In this document: in pieces, positions 1 to 13,300 of the stretch
How the letters are laid out: every line of letters begins with the position of its first letter
Numbering within the stretch: position 1 is the stretch's first letter
Source of the DNA: Allolobophora icterica
Lineage: Eukaryota > Annelida > Clitellata > Crassiclitellata > Lumbricidae
DNA: 64,000 nt
Assembly (NCBI GenBank): GCA_963556255.1
Contig: OY744605.1
Coordinates: 10,305,326 to 10,369,325 of the forward strand
Direction: 5' to 3'
The notes under the pieces: model-generated
What the model saw: only the letters and a program-made list of their open reading frames with translations
Told to the model about the DNA's origin: nothing
The model's database searches: none
Position numbers and translations under genes: made by a program

Positions 1-844
1 AATCTACCGTTACATTGCCTATGTAAGGTAAGCAGCTGCATTTCATCATGAACATCATAAACTTCATAGAGACTTCTAGTCTTTTAATGCCTAGTCTAAA
101 CCAAAAGATAGACTTGTCTATCCCTCACAGTCTAGTCTGGCCTAGTCTACTGTTCTAGTGTACGCTGTGCCTGTACATCTTATTCTAGCCTACTTTAATG
201 GCATTTTTATTGGCTGATCCTGTTTGCATTGGCCGATATATCCTTTTCATTATATATTGCTCATCTTGCTGTGCAAGGCGATCGTATTATAGTATATTAA
301 TTTATATAACCACAAACCTTAACCCCAAACGGGCCAAACCCTACCCTACTCTTTCAACAACGCCACCATATCGTTTCAACCCTCGGTGTTTAATATAACC
401 CTTAAACTATTAGCTCATGGAAAGAATAACAGGCCAGCAACCATCATGTTATGTACTTTGCATCAACATAATAAGGGCTTAAACATTTGGAAAACCTCTG
501 TGTATAAAACAATCACACTTACAATTATTTTGCCGACGACACTTGGGTGTGTCTCATAACAAGAACAGTGTGTAAGTAAGTGTGCATCTAGATAATTAAT
601 ATAGCGCCTTTTTTGGTACTTCTACAAGTTGGTCTTAGGCGTTAAAATTTATTTATAAAAACAAATTCATCTTCAACCAATTAATGCACACATAACTGGA
701 AAAGGCACCAGTGGCAGCTCTATCATACACGCAGAACTCAACCGACAGAATGCTTCCAACCATGATTGACAATTGACACTTGGAATACTCAGCGACTTGT
801 ATTTGCCTACAGTGATTGTACTAGCCAACTTAATGTGTAGACAA

Positions 845-1130
845 AAATAGTAAAGTAAACATTAAAGAAAAGTAAAAACTAAAAGTACAGTAAAAGTGAA
901 TAAATTAAAAAATAAAAGCAAAGTAAAGTAAAATAAGAGTAAAGTAAATATAAAGGAGAAGTAAAAATAAAAGTAAAGTAAATATAACAGCAACGTAAAG
1001 TAAATATAAAAGTAAAGTAAAGTAAAAATAAAAGTAAAGTAAAGTCAATATAAAAGTAAAGTTAATGAAAAAAGGAAAGTCAATATAAAAGTAAAGTAAA
1101 ATAACAATAAAAGTAAAGAAAAATATTCCT
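845..1130. repeat. A-rich AGTAAA/AAATAAA tandem repeat
   Basis: A degenerate tract of AAGTAAAGTAAA and AAAATAAAAGT units, almost free of C, next to the last PARP14-like exon and probably within the following intron. The sequence from 1 to 844 holds old LINE-tail-like debris (TATAGCGCC at about 603) and nothing I can call as coding. Confidence 0.8.
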
Positions 1131-1136
1131 AATGAC

Positions 1137-1373
1137 CTGGTCGTTGATGAGGAATCGAAGGGCCTCTTTATCTGGAGCAGAATCGATGCGATCCTCCGCT
1201 GTTTGATCTCTTAGGATGTCTTCAATCTTCTTAAACACGTCGCCCGCCGTCTTCTCAGAAGATGCCAGAATGGTTAACGATGTCTTTGTTTGGTTCAGTT
1301 TCAGAGGCTGGCGGACAAAGTTCTTCCAACAACTACCGGGCGATCTCAATGATTCCAATTTCGACTTGAAAGC
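1137..1373 (-). CDS. PARP14: PARP14-like exon: end of macro domain and post-macro KH-like segment (last exon in window)
   Basis: 237 nt, phase 0 at the acceptor (AAATCAG/GCT). The donor is best placed at CAG/GTCATT (1137/1136), which is non-consensus after GT, so the end could differ. The product begins with the macro domain's last helix (AFKSKLESL). It then gives SLTILASSEKTAGDVFKKIE and a helical Asp/Glu-rich stretch like the KH-like region that precedes WWE and ART domains in PARP14. Further exons must lie at coordinates below 1. Confidence 0.75.
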
Positions 1374-4300
1374 CTGATTTGTAAACAAAGCACGTGATTA
1401 AGCAGATCTTAAAAAATCTTCTTTATGATTCCAATGACATCAAAGAATTTAAGGTATTTCACGTTAAAAAATATAACATTTCATTTTTACTATTCTGAAT
1501 GTATGGATTCTGGGCCTTGCATTGTAAAATAATGAACCATTGAACTTGATGGCAGATATGAAGCAGGGCTATGGAAACATTGTCAAGAGCATATCTTGGC
1601 ACTGCAATAGTGACTCAGAATATACTTGATCTAACTAATTTCCTAAAGTAGAACCACCCATGTCATATAATCTATTGATTTCTTTAGCGTCGTAATAGTA
1701 CTGCATAAGCCTCAGCAGATGGTCGCCAGAAGTGAAATTGCAGAAAAAGTCATAATCCAATTAGAGAAACCAGATCTCATCTGATAAGTCAGAGAATATG
1801 AACTCACAGGTAAACAGAAACAGTCGAGCTTTAAGTTTAGTCAATGTGAAAATGATTGCTTAAAGAAACCTCAAAATGATGAACAAGATACAACCCTCGA
1901 TTCCACAACTCAAATTACCAAAACAAACTATTACGAAGTTTCTACGAGGTGAAAAACAACTATTGCACATATACTACAGGGCAAATCAATTACATCTAGG
2001 GCCTACATGATACAATTGGGTCAAGGATACTTTTGAGACAATCCAAACCAGTGTAATTATGTTATAGGCCTGCCATACAAATTTAATTATACTTCATTTA
2101 ATTAATTTCTTATAGAGAATGATGCTTGTATAAAACGTGTCACTGCAGCTCAAAACAGGATCTGAAATCCGAGTCACTTCTCAAAAATAGATCATACCCT
2201 AACCATGTATTTCTTTGGTTACCTCACCATACATTACCTTAGCCTACCTAACGTTAATTTACCTTTGCTCTACTAGTCTTAACTTACCTTATCTATACCT
2301 TGTATAACCTTGCCTTTGCATGGTTCACTTAGATCTATCGATGAGATATGTCGAACAGATCTATCGCTCAAATCTATCAATCAGATATATTGATGAGATC
2401 TGTCGTAGCGATCAAATCTATTGATCAGATCAATCAATCGATCAGATCTATTGATCAGATCAATCGATCAGATCTATTGATCAGATCAATCGATCAGATC
2501 AATTTATCAGATCAATCGATCAGATCTATTGATCAGATCAATCGATCAGATCTATTGATCACATCAATCGATCAGATCTATTGATCAGATCAATCGATCA
2601 GACCTATTGATCAGATCAATCGATCAGATCTATCGATCAGACCATTGGCGACTTACTGCAGTTACGTGTTGATTGTGAGCAACGATGACGAATCGAATGT
2701 CCTTGAGAGAAGTTGATGGCTGCTGTCGACTGAAGGCCTCGACCTCTTCGAACAACGTCTTAACGACAACATCCGCTGGAATCTTCAGGGTCCCTGCTCC
2801 GATCGCAGGAAATGCGATCGATTTCAGACCATCAGTATTCGCTTGTTGAAGACAGTTCTTGATAAAGCTTCTCAGAATCTAAAAAGAAAATGTAGCTCCA
2901 ACTTTCATACACTGCTGCACTATATAGTAATATAGTAATATATTATATGTCAATGCTATAACATATATATACATATATATTTGTTTATTTACCTTAAAAG
3001 ATTTATTTACCAGATGTTGTCCACCAGAGTGCTGTTTGGCAGCTGGTTTAATAAAGAAAATACTTACTTACTTACTTACTTACTGTGCTAATGCAAAAAT
3101 TAATCAACAATCTTCGTTACCCGCTTTGGCATAAAAGCATCCAGAGCATCCAGTGTGACTCATCTAATCTAATCTAATATAATCTAATGCGACACATTAG
3201 CTGATTGGTTAAAGCGCTTGCCTCATATAGCGCAGAGAGTACGGGTTCGATACTTCTCCTCAGAGACGTTTAATGTGTTGGACCTTGCATTAAGTTTAAA
3301 CATTATCCATGTTCCTGGGAGAACCTGTGTTGTCCTTAACATAATAGCGCATTGGATAACATCTGGCGTAGAGTGCGAGAGGTACAGAGATCGAGTCCCA
3401 TAGGCGGACATGCTTTGTAGGCTGCAATTTGCGCCGTGTATTCCAGGCTGTCTGTTCTGTTAGTAGTTAAGATTTATCGCATAACATGTACATGTACAGC
3501 GCAGTGCGTTTGCAGGCGCTTAATTAAAGAATAAATATTATTAATTAATTAATTAATTGCAGCAGTGGCAGCTCTAACTGGGGGACATATGAGGTAGATT
3601 GTCAACCTCATTGCCAAGTGGATGTATACACTACACTTACAAAGATACAGCTATTAACATCAACAAGAGACAGCTAACCACATTTACCTGCAAAGACTTT
3701 CCTTTGGCACCATCCCATTCCATCGCGGCGCCATGATAGACAAACTTAGACGGTAGATTGTAGCCACTTGTCTTGATGACCTCCCCGAACTCGAGCGGAG
3801 AAGTCTTCCTCTTACACTCGTCCTGTATGGCCGGTCCAGCTGATACAAAGACGGATTTAGAAATCTCGCCTTGATTCAAGACGAGATCCTTACTCGCTGA
3901 ATTGACAATCACGTTAACCTGCAGAAATTGAAACAAGGAAATATTGTGTGTATGACGCCTTTTACAAACATCCAGGGGCGTAACTTCAGTCTAAAAAGTA
4001 GGGGTACCAATTTCTTACAAAAACGAAGCAAGGCTAAGACTGCGATCTCTGGGAAGGCACAATAATAAAATATTGATTGGCATTGTTCAAAAAGTGAGGG
4101 ATACAGTACTCCCAGTTGAAAAATGTAGGGGGTTCGGGTACCCCTCGTACCCCTACAAATTACGCCCATGTACACATCCAAACAGCGCTGCCTGCGTCAA
4201 CCTCAATGATGATAAATGTCATTAAGAGAAGAATTTATCAGTAAGCGGAAAGAGTCACCAATGGCGGCCCACGCATACACGTGGAACCCAACCAAAGGAT

Positions 4301-7300
4301 TCCTATCACAAATTGTAATTGTAATCTGACATTTAATCTGGCATCATATTAACGGTCGCTGGACGAAGCTGAATCGATAGTGCGCATGATATTTCCCGTA
4401 ATTTCGAATGTGACCTTCTGTGTCAACATAACGCATTAGCCTATGCTTAACTGACCTCTCCTGCACTAGCCTTTTACGCACTGGTTAAGCAAAATGGCCC
4501 ATTTTGGAGATAACCCTTGTGCCTCCCTAACCCTATCCAAGTTCCTCTCCCTGTTCTTCTCTCTTTCACTCTTTCCCTCTTTACTCTACCTCACCATCTC
4601 CTTTTCTCGCGCTCTGTACCTTTTTACGCTCTCTCGCATTCTCTACAATCGGTGGATGTCTTGTGGATTAGAAATCGGCGCGATAGAAGTTACCAATTAG
4701 TTACCGTTATGAAATTCTCAGTTTCCTGTTATTTCTTGTAAGTTATGTGTCATTTAAGCAATACGCACAAATGTTCTCATATTATCTGTTAGATAGCGCC
4801 ATAGGTACGCGTCTAAGTCCGTTATTATATAGATTGTAAGATAAAGAAAGAAATGTCTCCACTCTCTACAACCCTGTCTATACAGAAGCAGCTAAATCTC
4901 TCAACCTAAGTGCAGGCATGACAGAAGAGAAACAGCAACTTGGCAATTAGCCGTACTTTGTTAGCTTACCCAAATACCTGCTATTAGTTACCTTTTGCGA
5001 CTCCACCGTTCCAGTGACAATTGTGACAACGATCCCTCCATCGTTGGTGATGCGCGACATGGTGGTATCAGCGGAGGATGCCCCAGTTGCAGAAGATGAC
5101 ACAATATCGGGTTCAGTAGTTGGTCCACGATCTACAGGCATGACCAGAAATCAATATGTCAATGCATTCTACTGTCTAAAACAGTGTTTACCAACATGGA
5201 TGGCAGAATGTAATAATATTGTAATTGTAATGAAACATTTGTAAAAGCACTAGGCTACTCAACGATTCAGAGGCACTCCCGACCCATGTCAGTGCTATCA
5301 CTAACCAGGGCCGCATTAAAGCTAGTGCGGACCCGGGTGCTGTTATTACCTATATACAGGGGCGTCTGTCCCCCTAAGTCATTCGATCAACGTCCTTTCC
5401 CTCCTCTTCTTCCCCCTCCCCGTTCCTTCCCCCCTAAAATGGTGGCACACACACTGACAGATCTCCCCCCTATTTTTTGGTGGGAGCATTTGCTCCAAGG
5501 TTTCTATGGTGTAGACGCCCTTGCCTATAGTATATAGCCATCAGCGCGGGGCCCAATTACAAGTACAATAAAACATTTAATGTAGGGGCCTACTTCCGAA
5601 AATGCGGGCCCCTCAAAAATGTGGGCCAGAGTGCTGCAGTACCCTTAGCACCCCCCCTTAATGGGGGCCTGTCACCAACAAATAAAACAGATCGACGTCA
5701 ATGTAGAAAATGTTCTGAACACAACGCTGGATCGTTGATTGCGATCCGCGTGTTGGCGGCAAATCTAATTGTATTGTATTGTATTGTACTCATATAATCT
5801 AATCTAATCTAATCTAATCTAATCTAATCTGATGACTTCTGTAGCGCCGTTGCTGTGTTCAAAACGTCAATCGATGGTCGATGCAAATGAAACTGAAATC
5901 AGAAAATATTCGCTGGAGAAAAATCATTGGAGAAAATCACTGAAGAACTTTAAATCCAATAGAAACTCTGACAAAACCGAAAGCCGCCAGTGGTGACTGA
6001 TCCAGGGGCGTCCACACCATTGAAACGTTGGAGCAAAATGCTTCATCCAAGAAATGGGGGGAGATCTGTCAGTGTGTGTGCCACCATTTTAGGGGGGAGG
6101 AAGGGGAAAGGGAAGAAGAGGGGAAAGGGGGAGCTGACTTAGGGGGGATAGACGCCCCTGGACTCATCTATTTATCCGTTTTCTTCCTAACTGTACCAAC
6201 TGTCCAGATAAACGTACCCAAAAGAGACATAGCTCGTCTGTTCAGTAACAAAACTCAGAAAACGCGGGTACTCCCTTTATTGTTTATCTGTATACCTCAG
6301 TGGGTTAATCAGGTTTAACAGTAACAGTGGTAGTGGTAGCAGCAGTAACAAAGCAGAAGTAGCAGAATGCTGTGTTTAACAACATCTTTCGGCTGCCAGT
6401 ATCATTGACGTCGACCCCAATGCGTCTACGAAGTTGAACAATAACCTCTCTGCGAACTGTGAAGCTTATGATAATAATTATTATATTGCTTTCATGACCA
6501 TCAGTAATTTGTTTACCATTCAGCTATCATAATGACCGGTTATTAAAAAACGTGATAACATTTTATGGTATAATGCTACTAATCATAGACGACTAAAAAT
6601 GTAAAGAAATAGTAACTTGAACTTAGTAACTTCTATTGTGTCGATGTCAACTAGACATAGGCCTATACTGATGGTGCCCCAAAATCAATCTAATTGGTTA
6701 ACGTGTAGTAGGTCTACTTACTGGTTGAAAGTGATCTTTGCACTCTGCTCCTCACAGTAACCACGGCTTTGTCTTCACTCTCTATACCTTTCAGGATCAA
6801 CTTTCCCGGGGCGGTCTTTGTGAGGTAGGATTCTCCACCGGGATGATCGACAGTGTAGCTTTTCTCGACGAGACTGTCAACGATCGCTTGTAGTCGAGTT
6901 ACGACCGAATTCACGGTTGAACTGTCACCCTTGAGGATAGCTACACCCGCTTCGTACTCGAGAGAACCACCGGATTTTTCTAATTCTTGCTTAAGTGGCT
7001 GCAAGTCGTCTGTCCTATGCTGCCAGACGTAATCTTTCCTTTGTTGGTTTATGGAAACACGTCTTTCCACTCTACTGTTATCTCTGGTGAATTGTTCGAC
7101 AAATTGTCGAATCTGACCTTCCTCCTTATCCAGACATGCAACTGTAATCTTCTTTTGAACAGGATCGATAATGAATTCAATTTCCTCCTGTCGCTTTTTC
7201 AGTTCATCACCGAGGGAGGCAGCTGCAGCATCTGAAACATTTAAGGAGAACTCGAATTCTTTGACAAGTGTGGGTAATATGTTTTCCAGCTTTGCAGTTT

Positions 7301-10300
7301 CCTGCTCATCAAAGGCGCATACTTGAAGGAAAGGATCACTGGCCAGCGTAGCCTTGATATCTCGCTGTTGACAAATGCCATGAATGTATTCCTGGACCGC
7401 ATCCCTCCTCATCAGATTTCCTTTAACTTCGGATATGTGCTGTATCTTCCCAATCATCGACATCAACTTTTCGAGCACCTTGATCTTAACGCTCGCTCTG
7501 AAATCCTCCGACCCGAACAGCGACACTTCATCTAAGGTGATTCTGGTCTGTGTGTTGCCTGAATCGCTCAACAGCAGCTTTTCAAACCCAATCAACATCA
7601 GCAGCCTGTAATGATAAGGCTTCAGATTCTCCATCTTTTCTGGAACTGTTAAATCGAGTAGAGATGCGGTCGGTGTGACGTCACCATCTCCCTCTTCAAA
7701 TCGCATCATGCTGGGTCTCATCGACGCGAAGTGATTGCCTTCCATGTGTAGACCCATTGAAGGTTCGGACGAAACGCGATTGCGCAGATGTGGTAGTGAT
7801 TTGAAAGAGCTGGATGTTTTGCGGCCTGGGGTTTCTTCTTCCAGCGGAATGCTTCCAACGTCGAGGAAGGAGTGATGCCAGCAAACTTTCAACGTTCGAC
7901 CTTCGAGTTTCAGTGTCTTCTTCAAAAGACCGGAAATGACTGGAACAAGAAGACAAATTATTATGCAAGTGTGCCGTGTGGCGATATTTTGCTGTCAGTG
8001 GATCTGTCTCATCCATACATATTTTATACAATTGCGGTGACAATTATGATAGAACTGCTATTGTTCTGCTGAAAACTATGTGATACGGCGAGAAATTACT
8101 GTGATACAGTTGTATCAATTACTCCGAAATGGAAGTACGGCGACTTCAGGCTTTGTCAACATTGCCATCGCTATCGACATCATCGCTGACATCATGTATC
8201 TATGTATATATGTATGTTCTAGACAACTTGTATAGCTTTTATATGTAACTCACAAGGGCGCTTCGGAACAGCTAACTAGGAATCACCGAACATAATTATC
8301 CAATGACTATGTTTGGCACACCCGCTGGAATCGACTTTCTCGACAGGACCTCAGTTTGTTCCTCCAACAGTTTCGAAAAAAGCCTGAAGTCTGCATTATT
8401 CGACTGTAATTTCACTGGTTCGGTTCGGAGGCGCCACTGATGAGTGTTTTCTTGAAGTGCCTAGATAGACCCATGAGGAGCGAGTTGCAGTAGTCCAAGC
8501 GTGAGCAGACAAACGCGTGAACTATGTTGGTAAAGACAGAAGTTGAGACCGAGAGTTTGGTGGCCCTGTTTGCTTAATTAATGATAAACTTTTTTTGGAA
8601 TTCAATGTTAATTTGTCGGCGAAGAGAACGAGCATGATTAGTTTTCTTGAAGGAAGGCGAAACCAGTTGCTGTTAGATAACAGTAACATTATCATAATTT
8701 CGTTATTGTCATCATTATCACCATCGTCGTCGTAATCATCCCCATTATCTTTTCGTCGTCGTCGTCGTCATCATCATCAGCAGCATCACATCGCATCGGA
8801 TTGTGCTTAGATGATCTAGTTAACACTGACTGCATTCGAAGTGACCTATTATGCACAAGAGTGCAAAACCTTCAAGGCAATGTGCTGAAGCATCCAAAAA
8901 GGCTAATTCAACTTTAGGTATGATTAGAAGACAATAGTTACCAGAGACAAGGATACAATACTGAGGTTGTACAAATCGCTGGTTAGGCCACAGTTGGAAT
9001 ACTGTATCCAGGTATGGAATCCATACTTGAAACAGGACATGGAAAAACTGGAGAAAGTGCAAAGAAGAGCTACAAAAATGATTGGGGGCTACAAGAACTT
9101 GAGTTATGGGGAAAGACTGAAAAGGTGTGGACTAACAACATTGGAGAGAAGGAGGAGCAGAGGAGATCTAATCGAAGCTTATAAGATTATCACTGGAAAG
9201 GAAGCACTGCAGTGGGATAGGTTCTTTGAATTAGCACCAAACAAGGCAACTCGGGGACACAGGTATAAATTATTTAAGAAACCGAAGGGAACAGTAGGGC
9301 AGAAATTCTTTAGTGCAAGAGTTGTAGACCTGTGGAATGGTTTGGACGATAGTACTGTCTCAGTGGACACTATAACAGCTTTTAAGGAGAAGCTAGGGAA
9401 GTTGGGCTATTAAACGTTCCAGGTTAATTTGCAGTGGTTCTAACACAGACTACACGTCTTCTGAACCACTTAAAACCCTTGTTATGTTATGTTATGTTAT
9501 GTTATGTTATGTTATTACCATCTGGTTTCTCGAACTTGATGAATGTCCGTCCTTGATCCGGCTGTCTCTTTATTTCGACGACCTTGCCCTTTCCATGTTG
9601 ACGGTTCTCAAAGAACAGCGTCAGTATCTCGTCCGAGAGATCGCAGACACCGAGGACCTCGATACTTGTCGTCAGAGGCACCTTCCGAATCGAGATCATC
9701 ACGCCTCGAAACGGTTTCGCGTGGACCAGTTCTTTCAGCTGTTTGTAATCTGCAAGAAAACGAAAATCCTAATCTAATATAATCTAATCTAATCATAGCA
9801 CTTAGTATAGCGTCAGTATAATCATGCACTCTGTGGCAATCAAAAACAAATTTGTAATCCGTTCAATCCCTATAGGATCAATCCTACTCGTGTTGACTGT
9901 ATGTCTGCGAAATTACATGCATGCGTACATACATGCAAGCATACATGCATACATATATACATACACACGCATAATATCTTAGATAGCTATGCATTTCAGT
10001 GAAGAGCCAACCAAGAGATGTGCTGAATCCCTGAGGGAAACAGAAAATGGGAGGAACTGGCCGGAGACCATCGATCAAGGACGACTTGAGTTGCTTGGAG
10101 ATGTTCTGGTACGAAGCTGAAAAACTGGCAACGAACAGAGACGAATGGAGAATATGCGTTGCCCGATGTGCGAACCTGCATGAGAAGGATCAAGTACTAA
10201 GTACATACTTTTATTATTGTTATTATTACAGAGGTTTTATATAGCGCCCTTCAATGTTATCTAGTCAGGAGCGCTCCCAGTCCAACCACGGTCAAACAAG

Positions 10301-13300
10301 ACAGTCTTAAGGCAGGAGTGAAACAGAGAAGAGCAATCGATTGGGATCAGGCGCAACACTACTGAGAGCCTATTCCAGGTCGCTGGGCCAGAGACAGAGA
10401 AGGTACGGTGTTGCCGGATAGCAGTCCGCGCGCGTGGGGAAAGGAACTCAGCCTACACTGCAGAGCGAAGTGAGCCACGACGCCGGACAGTCACAGTGGA
10501 GAGGCAAAGTTCCCGGAGGTAAGGGGGAGATAGGCCTAAGTCCTCGAGGCACCGTCGAATCAAAGTAGAGAGATACATACACTGTTCACTGAATCATGAC
10601 TGGAGTCTGTTACCTGGAGCCGCTTCGAATTCTAGGAGACACTTGGACGGTTTGTTCATCAGGTAGGCAGCCGTCAGTCGGACACCGGACAGTTTCCCAA
10701 AATACTTCTGGAGATCGGAGAGCTTGGTTCGAGGTGGAAGTCCTGTCGCCAGCAACCTCGTGTCCTCCGTCTGCTCCAGAAGGAGTGGCGATGGTGGCGA
10801 GGGGTCGAGTCGACTCAGTTTCAGTGGGACATTGCTGAGAACGTGTGTCTTGTGACTTAGAACCTTCTCGACGTCTGCAGAACAGAAAGAAAACATTTGA
10901 GTTTATAAGAAATAAATTTTATTAATTTTAAATCCTTACATTTTCATTTAAACCAGGATTTTATCAGAACATTGCTAAATAAATCCCTTGAGCCAATGTG
11001 ATTTGATAGTAATTATGCACCTCTTATAAACTATGCAGCTAAACATTTTATATCAGAACAGGATAGAATTGCAGCCGACTACTGTTTTACTTCAAACTGT
11101 CCATTGTAATAACGGCGCTGCATTAGCTATGACAACGCAACAGAACATAATAGAATATTTTTTTTATTTTTTTTACAGTTGGGTTTCCACCTGAAACCGA
11201 ATTAGACATTACCTGTCTATCGAATTTGTTTGACTGAGCGCCTCTGAATGAGCTTTATTTGGGCGTTGAAGACACCTGGAGATTACGATTGCGACTTTAT
11301 ATACTATTGGCCTACATCTCACATACCTTGAGAATGCTTGAAAGTGACGACAGCTTTTCCGCGGAGTCTGTCAAAGACGACATCTTCCACAGTGGCATCT
11401 CCGAATTTCTGGTGTTCAAAGTAGAGCCTCAGCAGATCCTCCGAATGGACTTTTCGCAGTCCCTCAACTTCTATAGCGCAACATTTTGTTACTTCGACTC
11501 TTTCCAGCGGCACAACGCTGAAGGAAATGCCATCCAGTTGATGCAACGTACGATGGAAGACCCTGGAAGCAACTGACAACGAAGAAAGATCTCTTAGTAA
11601 GAGATAATTTTCACCTAAATTAATCTCCATAAATATATCGAAGATTAGTTTCTATGCTAATAGTTTTTGTTACTAGCTTTGCCTCAGTTTTGTTTTACTT
11701 AAATCTAAATCGGCATTAGCTTACCTGTAACTCAGGATTTGTTTCTCTTTAAATTCGGATGAGTTACGGAATGAATTAGGATTAGTTTTTGCCTATAGTT
11801 TGTCTCAATAACACGACTAGTTTTGCACTAAATTGATATTATTTTCAATTATATTACTACTAATTTTCGTATTACGATCAAATAGGCCTAGTCTTATTCT
11901 CACTATTTCTCACCTAACTGTCTTAATTGTTAATTCACTTAAGAGTTTACCGACTAAAATTTTGCTACTAATCTTAACTCAGTCTGTCGACTCTAAATGA
12001 ATAGCCTTAGAATGATTACAATTACAATTATGATAACTATTTCAATAACTAACACAACATTACCAGTATGATGAAGATTACAATTACAGTGATGCTCATA
12101 ATTACGATTATGGTTACGACTACGTTTACAATTACAATTACGATTAGTATTACAGTAACAGTTATGGCTATGACTGCGATTATACTTTGTGTTCGCATAC
12201 CCTTATGATCTTGAAACTTGACGATGCACTCCCCGTTCTTCAGGGGACTTAGGTCGCACACGGGGCCACCCCCAGACCTTGTGGGATTTTCAAAATACAG
12301 ACGCAGCATCTCATCTGACACCGACTCTTTGACCCCGGTGACCTTTAGCGTGTCGAAGACGCCATCGCTGTTGAAGACGTTGTCTCCATCATTGTCATTC
12401 TCCTTCGGTTCCAAAGAGAACAAAAGAACTTTGTCTTTGAAGTTGATTGTCTGACGCCGACATATCTTTGCTGCAACTAAAGATATTTACAGAATCTTAA
12501 TCGACAATACTGACAAGTGCAACTCCACCTCTATCCGAAAGTCTACACTCGTAGTGCCAGTCTATAGCCTGGATAAAGGAGGAGGGAGTCGCTACTCATC
12601 TCTTTTTACGACACAGCGTCGTTAAACAGAAACTACCCACACTGATAAAGTGCATTGTGCTAATGAAGATAATAATGAGACAACGAGTAATCTGGTTTGG
12701 CAGTTGAAAGCAATGATAATTAGTAATTTATATGGCGCCTTGTCTAAATACAAAAGGCGTCAACTAATGGCGAATCAAATGCAAGCTGTGATCAGAGGCA
12801 GCAACACAATACAATACAACGTTACACAATATAAAACAAAGTTACACGAAACAATACAATGTTACACAATACAATGCAACGATACACAATACAATACAGC
12901 GTCACACAATACAATACAAGTTATGCCTACACAATACAATCCAACGATGCACAATACAATACAACGCTGCACAATAAAATACAAGTTAGGCCTACACAAT
13001 ACAATGCAACGTTACACAATACAATACAAGTTAGGCCTACACAATACAATGCAACGATACACAATACTATACAACGTTACACAATACAGTACAAGTTAGG
13101 CCTACACAATACAATGCAACGTTACACAATACAGTACAACATAATATAAAACTTTGTTGCAATGAGATAAATTTACAAATACAACACAATTCGACAGCCC
13201 TTCGCGAGCCAGCAGATTGGATTGCAGAATATAGGACTTGTTAATGCAACCATACATAGGCCTATATGATGGTAATGAACGTCAAGCTAGCACAAAATGT

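Noticed and set aside
5690..5890. Inverted-repeat element around TGTTCTGAACACAACG and CGTTGCTGTGTTCAAAACG
   Set aside because: Arms match only in short pieces and no consistent ends or target duplication can be defined.
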